This document shows positions 25,291 through 34,774 of a stretch of 36,835 bases of DNA, in pieces. This stretch comes from Pseudomonas sp. NBRC 111124 (GTDB lineage: Bacteria > Pseudomonadota > Gammaproteobacteria > Pseudomonadales > Pseudomonadaceae). The stretch is taken from the NCBI RefSeq assembly GCF_001320245.1, contig NZ_BCBA01000010.1, positions 1-36,835 on the forward strand, in the 5' to 3' direction. Each line of letters starts with the position of its first letter. Position 1 is the stretch's first letter. Under the pieces are notes generated by a model. That model did no database searches and was not told where the DNA came from. It saw only the letters and a list, made by a program, of their open reading frames with translations. A program made the translations under genes and the position numbers.

Positions 25291-26070
25291 TCATTTGCCG
25301 GGCTGACGCCGCTTGAGCGCTGCCTGGAGCGCGTCCAGCGTGATATCGGACTTGCGCTCAGCCTCGTGCAACTCCTGCTCCCAGTCGACCTTGCAAGGCG
25401 CCAGGTCGGGGTGGTCCTTGGCCTGCAGCAGCCACTGCAAACGGTCATGCCAATCACCCAGATCACCCTGGGCCTTTTTCAGCAGGCGCTGCAGCTTCTT
25501 ACCGGCATGATCGAGCTGCGGATAGGCCTCGTCACCGTAACGCGCCCGCTTGATCAGCAGGCGCAAGCGATGGCGATCATGGGCTGGGTCCTGCAGCGCC
25601 TTGCGCAGCTTGTGCCACTGCTTGACCAGGCGCCTGTCGATGCGCCTGCCCAGCGACCGGGTCAGCCCCTCGCGATCCGCCGCACGCAGAAACAACGGGA
25701 ACGCATCGACAATCGCCAGCACCCGGGTCAACTGCGGGCTGGCTGCAACGCTGGCAAAGGTTCTGCTCCGCCCTTCCAGGCGCCGCTGCCCGGCCTGGGC
25801 ATGACCGCGCCCGTTGAGCTCAGCGGCCAGCACCTCACGATCACGCAACGGCGTGGTCAATGTGCCCAAGGATCGGGCAGCCTCCTCCAGCTGCTCAACC
25901 CCCGGCAGCCCGCGCAATGGCCTCAACAGGCTACGCAAGCGCCGCACTGTGGTGCGCAGGTCGTGCAGGGCCTCGCTGTCGGTATCGGCGGCCAGGCGCT
26001 CGCGACAGGCCAGCAGGCGCACCTGCAAGGCCAGTAGCTGGGCAACGACATGATCGAGCATGGCGGACAT
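25291..26070 (-). CDS. CHAD-domain protein
   Basis: The 259-residue protein is almost fully alpha-helical and has the CHAD hallmark of conserved His and basic residues: ALHDLRTTVRRLRSLLRPL near 33-55, KQWHKLRKAL and DRHRLRLLIKRARYGDEAY further on. CHAD domains bind polyphosphate through these basic helices and often lie next to CYTH or polyphosphate enzymes; none is present here. The ATG at 26070 follows GAGGAG seven bases upstream. It follows a small lipoprotein gene by 14 bp on the same strand, so the two may be one unit. Role: polyphosphate association, by family inference. Confidence 0.85.
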   Translation of the reverse strand: MSAMLDHVVAQLLALQVRLLACRERLAADTDSEALHDLRTTVRRLRSLLRPLRGLPGVEQLEEAARSLGTLTTPLRDREVLAAELNGRGHAQAGQRRLEGRSRTFASVAASPQLTRVLAIVDAFPLFLRAADREGLTRSLGRRIDRRLVKQWHKLRKALQDPAHDRHRLRLLIKRARYGDEAYPQLDHAGKKLQRLLKKAQGDLGDWHDRLQWLLQAKDHPDLAPCKVDWEQELHEAERKSDITLDALQAALKRRQPGK

Positions 26071-26084
26071 GTGACGCTCCTCTG

Positions 26085-26363
26085 TCAGCGCCCGGCGCGC
26101 GACTCACGAATGTAGAAGCGGGCCTTTTCGGCTTTGTGGGTGCAGCTTTCATACCCTTCGAACTGCTGCTGGGTCTTGGCACCGGTCAGCAGCGACAACG
26201 CTTTGGAATAACTCACGGCACCGGCAAAGCCTTCGGCCTTGGCCAGGTCAAGCTCCTTCCAGGCGGCATCGAGCTGAGTCGCGCAGCTTTCGCGATAGGC
26301 CGTCTTGCCCGCGCATCCCGCCAGCGCCAGGGCAATCAGTGGAAGGCAGATCCAGGCTTTCAT
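26085..26363 (-). CDS. Small hypothetical lipoprotein
   Basis: The 92-residue precursor has a lipoprotein signal MKAWICLPLIALALAGC with Cys17 as lipid site, then a helical 75-residue mature part containing four further features: a second Cys in YRESCATQLDAAW, an alanine-rich helix, and a third Cys in YESCTHKAEKARFY, so one disulfide is possible. The ATG at 26363 follows GAGGTAACACC. The frame stays open far upstream through the patatin gene, but that part is antisense shadow. It is 14 bp upstream of the CHAD gene on the same strand. No domain is recognised; it reads like a small periplasmic helical-hairpin protein. Confidence 0.8.
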   Translation of the reverse strand: MKAWICLPLIALALAGCAGKTAYRESCATQLDAAWKELDLAKAEGFAGAVSYSKALSLLTGAKTQQQFEGYESCTHKAEKARFYIRESRAGR

Positions 26364-26516
26364 CGGTGTTACCTCAACGGTTGAAATAGAGTGGCTGTTC
26401 GACGCCCGGGCGGATGAAAAGTGCCGCCCTGACATGCTTTGCCTAGAGTGTTTATTGAAGCACAGGCAACGCTCGGTGCATTGTAGGACCATGGTGGCAA
26501 AAGCCGAGGAAAGCTC

Positions 26517-27557
26517 ATGGGCAAACGCGTGGCATTGGTGTTGGGATCGGGAGGCGCTCGTGGCTATGCCCATATCGGCGTGATCGAGGAAATCGAACGG
26601 CGCGGCTACGACATCGCCTGCATCGCCGGCTGCTCCATGGGTGCGGTGATTGGCGGTATCTACGCGGCCGGTAAACTCGACGAGTACCGCAACTGGATCG
26701 AAAGCCTGGACTACCTGGACGTGCTGCGCCTGGTCGATGTCAGCTTCCGCCTGGGCGCCATCCGCGGCGACAAGGTGTTCGGGCAGATCCGCAAGATCGT
26801 CGGCGACATGAATATCGAGCAGTTGCGCATCCCCTACACGGCGGTGGCGACCGACCTTACCAACCAGCAGGAAATCTGGTTCCAGGAAGGCTGCCTGCAT
26901 CAGGCCATGCGTGCTTCGGCGGCGATTCCGAGCCTGTTCACGCCAGTGATGCAGGGCAACCGCATGCTGGTCGACGGTGGCATCCTCAACCCGCTGCCGA
27001 TCGTACCCGTGGTGTCCAGCCACTGCGACCTCATCATCGCGGTCAACCTCAACGCCACCAACCAGAAGCAGTATCAACTGCCGGTGATCGACCGGCCGGC
27101 AGCCTTCAAGATGCGTTTCGATGCCCTGCTCAGCTCACTCGGCTCGCACCTGCCATTTCGGCGCAAGCCTGCCGAAGAGCTGATGCGCATCGAGCAGGAG
27201 ATCGTCGCCGAAGGGCTGGCACCGCCTAATCCGTGGCTGGCCGACACGGCCGACCCCGAAGCCCAGCAACCCGCTGCAGCACCCGAGCGTGAAGGCGCGC
27301 CGAAGTCGGCAACGGGTTCGTTCATCATCGACAACGTCGGGCCGGCCTCACTGCTCGACCTGATCAACCAGAGCTTCGAGGTGATGCAGACCTCGCTGGC
27401 GCAGTACAAGATTGCCGGGTACCCGCCGGATGTGCTGATCAACGTGCCCAAGCGGGTGTGCCGGTTTTTCGAGTTCTACAAGGCACCGGAACTGATCGCA
27501 CTGGGCCGGGAGATTGCGCGGGATACGCTGGACAACTATGAGGGGAAGAAACGCTAG
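26517..27557 (+). CDS. Patatin-like phospholipase (RssA/YchK-like)
   Basis: The 346-residue protein has the patatin catalytic set: oxyanion loop GSGGARG (10-16), nucleophile motif GCSMG with Ser40, and the catalytic Asp153 in VDGGILNPLP. It probably hydrolyses acyl esters of phospholipids or related lipids. No signal peptide is present, so it is cytoplasmic or membrane-associated. A C-terminal region beyond 215 (AFKMRFDALL... and PEAQQPAAAPEREGAP linker, then an extra helical part) is longer than in RssA. A divergent lipoprotein and CHAD pair lies upstream. Substrate is not evident from sequence. Confidence 0.88.
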   Translation: MGKRVALVLGSGGARGYAHIGVIEEIERRGYDIACIAGCSMGAVIGGIYAAGKLDEYRNWIESLDYLDVLRLVDVSFRLGAIRGDKVFGQIRKIVGDMNIEQLRIPYTAVATDLTNQQEIWFQEGCLHQAMRASAAIPSLFTPVMQGNRMLVDGGILNPLPIVPVVSSHCDLIIAVNLNATNQKQYQLPVIDRPAAFKMRFDALLSSLGSHLPFRRKPAEELMRIEQEIVAEGLAPPNPWLADTADPEAQQPAAAPEREGAPKSATGSFIIDNVGPASLLDLINQSFEVMQTSLAQYKIAGYPPDVLINVPKRVCRFFEFYKAPELIALGREIARDTLDNYEGKKR

Positions 27558-27574
27558 GACCTAGGCCTTGTGTT

Positions 27575-27604
27575 GCCTGTACCCGCGAAGAGGCCGGTAC
27601 AGGC
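27575..27604. repeat. REP-type palindrome after the patatin gene
   Basis: GCCTGTACC and GGTACAGGC form a perfect nine-base stem around CGCGAAGAGGCC. Read on the minus strand it gives CCGGCCTCTTCGCGGG, the recognised P. putida REP core. It is related to the repeat at 18985-19021. Confidence 0.8.
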
Positions 27605-27614
27605 AGCAGATAAG

Positions 27615-27641
27615 AAACAGGCCGCATCGAGCGGCCTGTTT
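27615..27641. terminator. Terminator between the patatin gene and ppiD
   Basis: AAACAGGCCGC and GCGGCCTGTTT form an 11-base stem with a five-base loop. The minus-strand side continues TTTCTTATCT, so it mainly serves ppiD, but it can work both ways. Confidence 0.85.
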
Positions 27642-27658
27642 CATCATGCATCCATCAC

Positions 27659-29530
27659 TCAGTAGCGGGTGATGTCGGCAGTGCCTTCTAGCTGCTTGCG
27701 GTAGGCCGCGAAGTCCTGCTGGCCAGCACGCGAGGCGAGGTAGCGGCGGATCTGCTGCTTCTCGTCGTCGCTGGCGGCTGCACCTTCATTGACGCCCTTG
27801 AGCTGCAACACGACCAGGCTGCCGTCGGCCAGGACCACACTGCCGTAGACCGGCTTGTCCTTGGCTTGGGGCTTGGCCAGGCGGAACAGCGCCTGCAGCT
27901 CGGCCGGGTCGATACCGTCCTGACCGCGGGTGACGGCTTCGTGAGCCTTCCACGCCTGACCATCGTGAGCACCAGCAGCGGCAATGGAACCGTCACGCAG
28001 GCCGGCGATCAGCTTGTCCGCCTTGGTCTTGAGTTCGGCGGTCGCCTTCTCCTTGGCCAGGTGTTCGCTGATGTGCTTGGCCACGGCTTCCAGCGGCAGT
28101 TGCTCCGGCTTGCGGTGCTCCTTGACCCGCAGTACGACGGTGGTTTCCGGGTCGAGCTCGATGGCAGTGCTGTTGGCACCTTCATCCATCACCTCTTCGG
28201 AGAACGCAGCCTGGATCACGCCACGGTTGGCAGTGATGCCCTCGCCGCCTTCACGGCCGAACGGTGCGGAGGTCTGCACCTTGAGGTTCAGGTCCTGAGC
28301 TGGCTGGGCCAGGTCGGAGGCCTCGTAGGCAGCATCCTGCAGCTGCTTGCTGGCATCGACGTAGCGCTGCTCGACCAGTGGGGTTTTCAGATCCCGGGTC
28401 AGCTTGTCCTTCAGGCTGGCGAAGCTCGGCACTTCCGGCGCCTGCTTGCCCAGCAGCTTGATCAGGTGATAACCGAACTCGGTGCGCACCGGGGCCGATA
28501 CCTGGCCGTCGTTGAGCTTGTACAGGGCGTCTTCGAAGGCCGGGTCATACACGCCCGGGCCGGCGAAGCCGAGGTCACCGCCATTGCTGGCCGAACCTGG
28601 GTCCTGGGAGAACTCCTTGGCCAGCTTGGCGAAGTCTTCACCCTTGGCCAGGCGCTGCTCGACCTCTTCAGCCTTGGCCTTGGCCTGGGCGTCGGTAACC
28701 TTGTCGTTGACCTCGATGAGGATATGCGCGGCATGGCGCTGCTCGGCGAGGTTGGCGATTTCCTTCTCGTACTGGGCCTTGAGCTCGTCGTCGGTGACCT
28801 TGACCTGATCAAAGAACGCCGACTTCTTCAGCTCGATGTAGTCGATGACCACCTGGTCCGGAGTCATGAACTCCTTGGCGTGCTGGTCGTAATGCGCCTT
28901 GACCTCGTCATCGCTGACCTTGACCGCGGCCGGGTCGGCCTTGAAGGTCAGGGTAGCGAAATCGCGCGTCTGGTTTTCCAGGCGGGCAAAGGCGTCAACC
29001 TGCTGGTCGGTGACGAAGCTGCTGCCGGCAATACCGGTACGCAGCTGACCGATCAGCATCTCTTCCGCGAGCATGTCACGGAACTGCATGCGGCCATAAC
29101 CCAGCTGGCGGATAACCTGATCGAAACGATCGGCACTGAACTTGCCATCGACCTGAAATTCCGGCGTCTGCAAAATCACCTGGTCCAGCGCAGCTTCAGA
29201 GAAGGCGAACTTGGCATCTTTGGCACCCTGCAGCAGCAGCTTGCGATCGATCAGACCTTTGAGCGCGGCGTCGCGCAGGCGCTTATCATCCAGCACCGCT
29301 GGGTCAAAATCCTTGCCCAACTGTTGCATCAGCTGGCGGCGCTGCATGTCGGCGGCCTGGCTCAGCTCATTCAGGCTGATGGTGTCGCCGTTTACCTTAG
29401 CCGCGTCCTGGCTGTGAGTGGCGGCCTTGAAGATGGCTTCAAAACCGGTCAACGCCATCAACACGACGATAAGGCCGATGATGGTCTTGGCAATCCAACC
29501 TTGTGAATTGTCCCTGATATTTTGCAGCAT
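27659..29530 (-). CDS. ppiD: Membrane-anchored periplasmic chaperone/peptidyl-prolyl isomerase PpiD
   Basis: PpiD sits at the SecYEG exit and helps newly exported outer membrane and periplasmic proteins to fold. The 623-residue length equals the E. coli protein. It has a short cytoplasmic tail, one membrane helix (about 14-32), a SurA-like N-terminal chaperone part, a parvulin domain (about 265-355: RHAAHILIEV, FAKLAKEFSQDPGSASNGGDLGF, and GYHLIKLLG), and a long C-terminal helical section. The parvulin domain in enteric PpiD has little isomerase activity. The ATG at 29530 has GGGGGA six bases upstream. It follows hupB after a terminator, as in E. coli (lon-hupB-ppiD). Confidence 0.93.
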   Translation of the reverse strand: MLQNIRDNSQGWIAKTIIGLIVVLMALTGFEAIFKAATHSQDAAKVNGDTISLNELSQAADMQRRQLMQQLGKDFDPAVLDDKRLRDAALKGLIDRKLLLQGAKDAKFAFSEAALDQVILQTPEFQVDGKFSADRFDQVIRQLGYGRMQFRDMLAEEMLIGQLRTGIAGSSFVTDQQVDAFARLENQTRDFATLTFKADPAAVKVSDDEVKAHYDQHAKEFMTPDQVVIDYIELKKSAFFDQVKVTDDELKAQYEKEIANLAEQRHAAHILIEVNDKVTDAQAKAKAEEVEQRLAKGEDFAKLAKEFSQDPGSASNGGDLGFAGPGVYDPAFEDALYKLNDGQVSAPVRTEFGYHLIKLLGKQAPEVPSFASLKDKLTRDLKTPLVEQRYVDASKQLQDAAYEASDLAQPAQDLNLKVQTSAPFGREGGEGITANRGVIQAAFSEEVMDEGANSTAIELDPETTVVLRVKEHRKPEQLPLEAVAKHISEHLAKEKATAELKTKADKLIAGLRDGSIAAAGAHDGQAWKAHEAVTRGQDGIDPAELQALFRLAKPQAKDKPVYGSVVLADGSLVVLQLKGVNEGAAASDDEKQQIRRYLASRAGQQDFAAYRKQLEGTADITRY

Positions 29531-29598
29531 GCGTCCCCCAGAAACGGCTGTACCACTGCGTCGACAACCGCGGAGCGTGGGTAGAATCCTGATAAAAG

Positions 29599-29624
29599 AA
29601 AGGCGCATCCGAGGATGCGCCTTT
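29599..29624 (-). terminator. hupB terminator
   Basis: AAAGGCGCATCC and GGATGCGCCTTT form a 12-base stem with a two-base spacer; on the minus strand it continues CTTTTATC. It separates hupB from ppiD. Confidence 0.85.
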
Positions 29625-29713
29625 TCTTAGCAAACGTGTCAGGCGGGAACGTTTGCGGCCCGCCGTCAGCGTGCTCGGACCTGGCCAGGCCGGGTCCGGC
29701 TGAAAGAGACGAC

Positions 29714-29986
29714 TTAGTTGACGGCGTCTTTCAGGCCTTTGCCAGCCTTGAAACCTGGAACCTTGGCAGCAGCGATCTTGATCGCCTTGCCGGTTTGCGG
29801 GTTGCGGCCGGTGCGCTCTGCGCGCTCTTTGACCGAGAAGGTACCGAAGCCAACCAGAACGACGTCGTCGCCTTGTTTCAGGGCGCCAGTTACGGAGTCG
29901 ATCACGGCGTCCAGAGCTTTGCCGGCGGCAGCCTTGGAAATGTCAGCCGATACAGCGATAGCGTCAATCAGTTCCGACTTGTTCAC
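29714..29986 (-). CDS. hupB: DNA-binding protein HU-beta
   Basis: The 90-residue histone-like protein bends DNA and organises the nucleoid. It has the HU fold: [25 protein letters not shown] helices, [39 protein letters not shown] arms with the RNP motif at the intercalating tip. It starts at a GTG (29986) supported by AAGGGGAC upstream; no in-frame ATG is nearby. A near-consensus promoter lies about 90 nt upstream, so it is expressed independently of lon. Confidence 0.96.
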   Translation of the reverse strand: MNKSELIDAIAVSADISKAAAGKALDAVIDSVTGALKQGDDVVLVGFGTFSVKERAERTGRNPQTGKAIKIAAAKVPGFKAGKGLKDAVN

Positions 29987-30084
29987 TCTAAGTCCCCTTA
30001 TTTCTCTATTGAGTATGTTTCTAAGTATGTAATGAAAAGCTTATGAAACGTGCGCTGGGTGGCCTGTTGACAATAGCGTGCCGC

Positions 30085-30114
30085 TTTATAGCAAGGCCCC
30101 GAAAAAACTGTCAA
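30085..30114 (-). promoter_or_regulatory. hupB promoter, near-consensus sigma-70
   Basis: On the minus strand, TTGACA (30109-30114) and TATAAA (30085-30090) are separated by 18 bp. The leader to the GTG start would be about 90 nt. A match this close to consensus fits the high level of HU. Confidence 0.8.
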
Positions 30115-30138
30115 GGAAAGCCCCCCAGCCAAAAACTA

Positions 30139-32535
30139 CTAATGCGTGCTGATTCTTTCCTTAGCATCGCCGTCGCGTTTGTCATCTTTAGCGACAATCT
30201 CCGGAGCCACATCTGGCAAGGGCTCCGGGGCGTATTGCAGCGCAATTTGCAGGACTTCGTCAATCCATTTGACCGGTTTGATCTGCAGATCCTGTTTGAT
30301 GTTCTCAGGAATTTCCTTCAGATCGCGAACATTCTCCTCGGGAATGATCACCGTCTTGATCCCGCCACGGTGTGCCGCCAGCAGTTTTTCCTTCAAACCG
30401 CCGATGGCCAATACCTGCCCACGCAGGGTGATTTCACCGGTCATGGCCACGTCGGCACGCACCGGAATCTGCGTCAGCGCCGACACCAGCGCGGTGCACA
30501 TGCCGATACCAGCACTCGGGCCGTCTTTCGGCGTGGCGCCTTCGGGCATGTGGATATGCACGTCATGCTTCTCGTGGAAGTCGGCGGCAATCCCCAAGCT
30601 GCGGGCGCGGCTGCGGACCACGGTTTGCGCGGCAGTGATCGATTCGACCATGACATCACCCAGCGAGCCGGTCTTGATCAGCTGGCCCTTGCCGGGGATG
30701 ACCACCGACTCGATGGTCAGCAGTTCGCCGCCCACCTGGGTCCAGGCCAGGCCGGTGACCTGGCCGATCTGATCCTGCTGCTCAGCCAGGCCGTAGCGGA
30801 ACTTGCGCACGCCGAGCAGATGCTCGAGCTGCTCGCTGGTGACCTTGACCTTGACCTGTTTCTGCCCGGTATGTTCCTTGACCACCTTGCGGCAGACCTT
30901 GGCGATCTGGCGCTCCAAGCCACGCACACCGGCTTCGCGGGTGTAGTACCGGATGATGTCGCGAATCGCCGAAACGTCGATGTCCAGCTCTTCGGCTTTC
31001 AAACCGTTGGCCTTGACCTGCTTGGGCGTCAGGTACTTGACCGCGATGTTGATCTTCTCGTCCTCGGTATAGCCCGGCAGGCGGATGACTTCCATACGGT
31101 CGAGCAGCGCCGGCGGAATGTTCATCGAGTTCGAGGTGCACAGGAACATCACGTCCGAGAGGTCGTAATCGACTTCCAGGTAGTGGTCGTTGAAATTGTG
31201 GTTCTGCTCGGGGTCGAGCACTTCCAGCAGCGCCGAGGCCGGGTCGCCACGCATGTCGCTGCCCATCTTGTCGATCTCGTCGAGCAGGAACAGCGGGTTG
31301 CGTACACCCACCTTGGTCATCTTCTGGATCAGGCGGCCAGGCATCGAACCGATGTAGGTACGACGGTGACCACGAATCTCGGCCTCGTCACGCACGCCGC
31401 CCAGGGCCATGCGCACGAACTTGCGGTTGGTCGCGGCAGCAATCGACTCGGCCAGCGAGGTCTTGCCGACGCCAGGCGGGCCAACCAGGCACAGAACCGG
31501 GCCACGGATCTTCTTCACCCGCTTCTGCACGGCGAGGTACTCGAGAATCCGCTCTTTGACTTCTTCCAGGCCATAGTGGTCGGCGTCGAGGATCTCCTCG
31601 GCCTTGGCCAGGTCCAGGCGCACCTTGCTCTGGGCCTTCCACGGCACCTGCACGAGCCAGTCGAGGTAGGACCGCACCACGGTAGCCTCGGCGGACATCG
31701 GCGACATCTGCTTGAGCTTGTTCAGCTCGGCCTGAGCCTTGGCCAGGGCGTCTTTCGGCAGGCCAGCGCCTTCGATGCGCTTTTTCAGCTCCTCGACTTC
31801 GTTGTGGCCTTCGTCACCATCGCCGAGCTCCTTCTGAATGGCCTTCATCTGCTCATTCAGGTAGTACTCGCGCTGGCTGCGCTCCATCTGTTTCTTGACC
31901 CGACCGCGGATGCGCTTCTCGACCTGCAGCAGGTCGATTTCGGCATCCAGCAGCGCCAGCACGTGCTCGACCCGGGTCGACAGGTCGACGATCTCGAGGA
32001 TTTCCTGCTTCTGCTCGATCTTCAGCGCCATGTGCGCGGCCATGGTATCGACCAGGCGACCGGGCTCTTCGATGCTGTTCAGCGACGACAGCACTTCGGC
32101 CGGGACTTTCTTGCCCAGCTGCACGTACTGCTCGAATTGCGACAGCAGCGTGCGCACGAAGACTTCCGACTCACGCTCGGCGGCGTCGGTTTCGTCGATC
32201 AGGGAAACTTCGGCACGAATGTGCCCTTCTACTTCGGTGAAACGCTCGACCGCACCGCGCTGCTCGCCCTCGACCAGCACCTTGACAGTGCCATCGGGCA
32301 GCTTCAGCAGTTGCAGTACGGTAGCGACGGTACCGACCCGATACAGGGCGTCTTCGCCCGGATCGTCATCGGCCGGGTTTTTCTGGGCCAGCAGCAGGAT
32401 CTGCTTCTCGCCCGTCATCGCGGCCTCAAGGGCTTCGATAGACTTCTCACGCCCCACGAACAGTGGGATGACCATGTGCGGATAGACGACGACATCGCGC
32501 AATGGCAAAAGAGGCAAGTCGAGGGTGGTCTTCAT
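30139..32535 (-). CDS. lon: ATP-dependent protease Lon
   Basis: Lon is the hexameric AAA+ serine protease that removes misfolded and short-lived regulatory proteins. The 798-residue product has an N-terminal substrate-binding LAN domain, a coiled coil, the ATPase core with Walker A GPPGVGKT (352-359) and LFLLDEID (Walker B), and the protease domain with Ser674 in DGPSAG and Lys717 in GGLKEK, the Ser-Lys dyad. The ATG at 32535 has GAGGCG at six bases. A heat-shock type promoter lies upstream. The gene sits between clpX and hupB, as in many proteobacteria. Confidence 0.97.
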   Translation of the reverse strand: MKTTLDLPLLPLRDVVVYPHMVIPLFVGREKSIEALEAAMTGEKQILLLAQKNPADDDPGEDALYRVGTVATVLQLLKLPDGTVKVLVEGEQRGAVERFTEVEGHIRAEVSLIDETDAAERESEVFVRTLLSQFEQYVQLGKKVPAEVLSSLNSIEEPGRLVDTMAAHMALKIEQKQEILEIVDLSTRVEHVLALLDAEIDLLQVEKRIRGRVKKQMERSQREYYLNEQMKAIQKELGDGDEGHNEVEELKKRIEGAGLPKDALAKAQAELNKLKQMSPMSAEATVVRSYLDWLVQVPWKAQSKVRLDLAKAEEILDADHYGLEEVKERILEYLAVQKRVKKIRGPVLCLVGPPGVGKTSLAESIAAATNRKFVRMALGGVRDEAEIRGHRRTYIGSMPGRLIQKMTKVGVRNPLFLLDEIDKMGSDMRGDPASALLEVLDPEQNHNFNDHYLEVDYDLSDVMFLCTSNSMNIPPALLDRMEVIRLPGYTEDEKINIAVKYLTPKQVKANGLKAEELDIDVSAIRDIIRYYTREAGVRGLERQIAKVCRKVVKEHTGQKQVKVKVTSEQLEHLLGVRKFRYGLAEQQDQIGQVTGLAWTQVGGELLTIESVVIPGKGQLIKTGSLGDVMVESITAAQTVVRSRARSLGIAADFHEKHDVHIHMPEGATPKDGPSAGIGMCTALVSALTQIPVRADVAMTGEITLRGQVLAIGGLKEKLLAAHRGGIKTVIIPEENVRDLKEIPENIKQDLQIKPVKWIDEVLQIALQYAPEPLPDVAPEIVAKDDKRDGDAKERISTH

Positions 32536-32594
32536 GATTTCGCCTCTACAACGGCCTTATGGCCGGAAACCGGTGGAAATGATGCTTGGACCTA

Positions 32595-32623
32595 ATGTGG
32601 GGGCACGGTTGGGAAATTACAAG
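32595..32623 (-). promoter_or_regulatory. Heat-shock (sigma-32) type promoter of lon
   Basis: Read on the minus strand, CTTGTAA (32617-32623) is followed after 13 bp by CCCCCACAT (32595-32603). This closely matches the RpoH pattern CTTGAAA-N11-14-CCCCATNT. lon is a classic RpoH target. Confidence 0.75.
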
Positions 32624-32644
32624 CGCTTGCATAGGAAAAGCAGA

Positions 32645-32665
32645 AAGGGGCCCGTAGGGCCCCTT
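32645..32665 (-). terminator. Terminator after clpX
   Basis: AAGGGGCCC and GGGCCCCTT form a nine-base stem with a three-base loop. On the minus strand it is followed by TCTGCTTTTCC, an interrupted T-tract. It lies between clpX and the lon promoter. Confidence 0.75.
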
Positions 32666-32700
32666 CCTTGCTTGCTGCCATCACCCGGCATTTGCCTCAA

Positions 32701-33984
32701 TCAGGCGTCGGGCGCGGCCTTGGCTTGCGGCTCGCTGTTTTCGTAGATCATCAGCGGCTGCGAGGTGCCTTCGATGACGCTCTCGTCGATCACCACCTTG
32801 CTGACGTCCTTCTGCGAAGGAATCTCGTACATGGTGTCGAGCAGCACGCCTTCGAGGATCGAACGCAGGCCACGGGCGCCGGTCTTGCGCTCCAGGGCCT
32901 TGCGCGCGACGGCCTTGAGGGCGTCGGTGCGGAACTCGAGGTCCACGCTTTCCATCTCGAACAGCCTGGCATACTGCTTGGTCAGGGCGTTCTTCGGCTC
33001 AGTGAGGATCTGCATCAGTGCAGCCTCATCCAGCTCGTCGAGGGTCGCCAGCACCGGCAAACGGCCAACGAACTCGGGAATCAGGCCAAACTTGACCAGA
33101 TCGTCCGGCTCGACTTCGCGCAGCGATTCGCCGACCTTCTTGCCCTCTTCCTTGCTGCGTACTTCGGCGCCAAAACCGATGCCACCCTTGGTGGAGCGGT
33201 TCTGAATGACCTTTTCCAGGCCGGAGAAGGCGCCACCGCAGATGAACAGGATGTTGCGGGTGTCGACCTGCAGGAATTCCTGTTGCGGGTGCTTGCGGCC
33301 GCCCTGCGGCGGAACGGAAGCAACGGTGCCTTCAATCAGCTTCAGCAATGCCTGCTGCACGCCTTCACCCGAAACGTCGCGGGTGATGGACGGGTTGTCC
33401 GACTTGCGCGAGATCTTGTCGATCTCGTCGATGTAGACAATGCCCATCTGGGCCTTTTCCACGTCGTAGTCGCACTTCTGCAGCAGCTTCTGAATGATGT
33501 TCTCGACGTCCTCACCCACATAACCGGCTTCGGTCAGGGTGGTGGCGTCAGCAATGGTGAACGGTACGTTCAACAGGCGTGCCAAAGTTTCGGCGAGCAG
33601 GGTCTTGCCCGAGCCAGTAGGCCCGATGAGCAGGATGTTGCTCTTGCCGAGTTCGACTTCGTCGCCCTTCTTGTCACGCTGGTTCAGGCGCTTGTAGTGG
33701 TTGTACACCGCTACGGCCAGGACCTTCTTGGCGCGCTCCTGACCAATGACGTACTGGTCCAGGATGCCGCTGATTTCTTTCGGCGAAGGCAATTTGTGCG
33801 CGCTGCTTTCGGCCTGGGCTTCCTGCACCTCCTCACGGATGATGTCGTTGCACAGGTCGACGCACTCGTCGCAGATAAATACCGAGGGCCCGGCAATCAG
33901 TTTGCGCACTTCGTGCTGGCTTTTGCCGCAGAAGGAGCAATAAAGCAATTTGCCGCTGTCCTCGCCGTTACGGGTGTCAGTCAT
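32701..33984 (-). CDS. clpX: ClpXP protease ATPase subunit ClpX
   Basis: ClpX is the hexameric AAA+ unfoldase that recognises tagged substrates and feeds them to ClpP. The 427-residue protein has the zinc-binding dimerisation domain with Cys16, Cys19, Cys38 and Cys41, Walker A GPTGSGKT (121-128), the GYVG pore loop, IYIDEIDKI (Walker B), and the IGF-type loop region for ClpP docking (IGFGAEV). I chose the start at 33984 (MTDTRNG); the frame runs 15 codons further upstream without support. It lies 108 bp downstream of clpP, with a strong hairpin in the gap. Confidence 0.97.
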   Translation of the reverse strand: MTDTRNGEDSGKLLYCSFCGKSQHEVRKLIAGPSVFICDECVDLCNDIIREEVQEAQAESSAHKLPSPKEISGILDQYVIGQERAKKVLAVAVYNHYKRLNQRDKKGDEVELGKSNILLIGPTGSGKTLLAETLARLLNVPFTIADATTLTEAGYVGEDVENIIQKLLQKCDYDVEKAQMGIVYIDEIDKISRKSDNPSITRDVSGEGVQQALLKLIEGTVASVPPQGGRKHPQQEFLQVDTRNILFICGGAFSGLEKVIQNRSTKGGIGFGAEVRSKEEGKKVGESLREVEPDDLVKFGLIPEFVGRLPVLATLDELDEAALMQILTEPKNALTKQYARLFEMESVDLEFRTDALKAVARKALERKTGARGLRSILEGVLLDTMYEIPSQKDVSKVVIDESVIEGTSQPLMIYENSEPQAKAAPDA

Positions 33985-34049
33985 TCGATCGATCCAATCC
34001 GGTAGGCTTGCAACACAAGATGAAGGCAATTGCGGGCTTTTTCAAGTCC

Positions 34050-34078
34050 GCAGGTAGGCGCTTTGCGCACCTACCTGC
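34050..34078 (-). ncRNA. Strong hairpin in the clpP-clpX gap
   Basis: GCAGGTAGG pairs with CCTACCTGC, continued by CGC/GCG around a three-base loop after a two-base bulge; 12 pairs in total. No T-run follows on the minus strand, so it is more likely a processing or mRNA-stabilising element, or a partial attenuator, than a full terminator. Confidence 0.5.
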
Positions 34079-34092
34079 TCTGGAACCTGGGT

Positions 34093-34734
34093 TCAGGACA
34101 CCAGTTGCCGCTTGTCGTACACCGAGTCGATCAGGCCGTACTCGGCCGCGCGCGAGGCGCTCATGAAGTTGTCACGTTCGGTGTCACGCTTGATGGTCTC
34201 GAGATCCTGGCCGGTGTGGTAGGCCAGCAGCTCGTTCAGGCGCGCCTTGATATTGAGAATTTCCTGGGCGTGGATCTCGATATCGGTCGCCTGGCCCTGG
34301 AAACCGCCCAGTGGCTGGTGAATCATCACGCGCGAGTTCGGCAGGCAGTGGCGCTTGCCCTTGGCACCAGCGGCCAACAGGAACGCGCCCATGCTGCAGG
34401 CCTGGCCGATGCAGATGGTCGAGACATCCGGCTTGATGAACTGCATGGTGTCGTAGATCGACATGCCTGCAGTCACCGAACCGCCTGGGGAGTTGATGTA
34501 CAGATGGATATCCTTGTCCGGGTTTTCCGCCTCAAGGAACAGCAGCTGCGCCACTACCAGGTTGGCCATGTAATCCTCTACCGGGCCAACCAGGAAAATC
34601 ACTCGCTCCTTCAACAGGCGCGAGTAGATGTCGTAGGCACGTTCGCCACGGGCGGACTGCTCGATAACCATCGGGACCAGGCCGCCTGCGGCCTGGATGT
34701 CAGAGCTCTGCTGAATATAAGAATTGCGGGACAT
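34093..34734 (-). CDS. clpP: ATP-dependent Clp protease proteolytic subunit ClpP
   Basis: ClpP forms the barrel of 14 subunits that degrades substrates unfolded by ClpX or ClpA. The 213-residue product has the catalytic triad Ser114 (GQACSMGA), His139 ([10 protein letters not shown]) and Asp188 (DTERDN), and the oxyanion-loop [11 protein letters not shown] short N-terminal propeptide ([18 protein letters not shown]) would be removed on assembly. The start at 34734 has AGGA and GGAG upstream. It lies between tig and clpX in one probable transcript. Confidence 0.97.
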   Translation of the reverse strand: MSRNSYIQQSSDIQAAGGLVPMVIEQSARGERAYDIYSRLLKERVIFLVGPVEDYMANLVVAQLLFLEAENPDKDIHLYINSPGGSVTAGMSIYDTMQFIKPDVSTICIGQACSMGAFLLAAGAKGKRHCLPNSRVMIHQPLGGFQGQATDIEIHAQEILNIKARLNELLAYHTGQDLETIKRDTERDNFMSASRAAEYGLIDSVYDKRQLVS

Positions 34735-34774
34735 GTCCTGCGCTCACTCCCAAATAGTCATGGCTTGATAACGC

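Noticed and set aside
26364..27077. Extension of the lipoprotein frame to 330 residues
   Set aside because: The upstream part is antisense to the patatin gene; a ribosome-binding site and lipoprotein signal mark the true start at 26363.
27866..29506. 546-codon plus-strand frame opposite ppiD
   Set aside because: It is a shadow of ppiD, with low-complexity Leu/Gly/Val/Gln composition.
30043..32595. 850-codon open frame on the plus strand opposite lon
   Set aside because: It is an antisense shadow from GC-rich codon bias; lon on the minus strand has full family motifs, and the plus frame has no recognisable domain.
32668..34005. 445-codon plus-strand frame opposite clpX
   Set aside because: It is a shadow of clpX, which has zinc-finger and Walker motifs.
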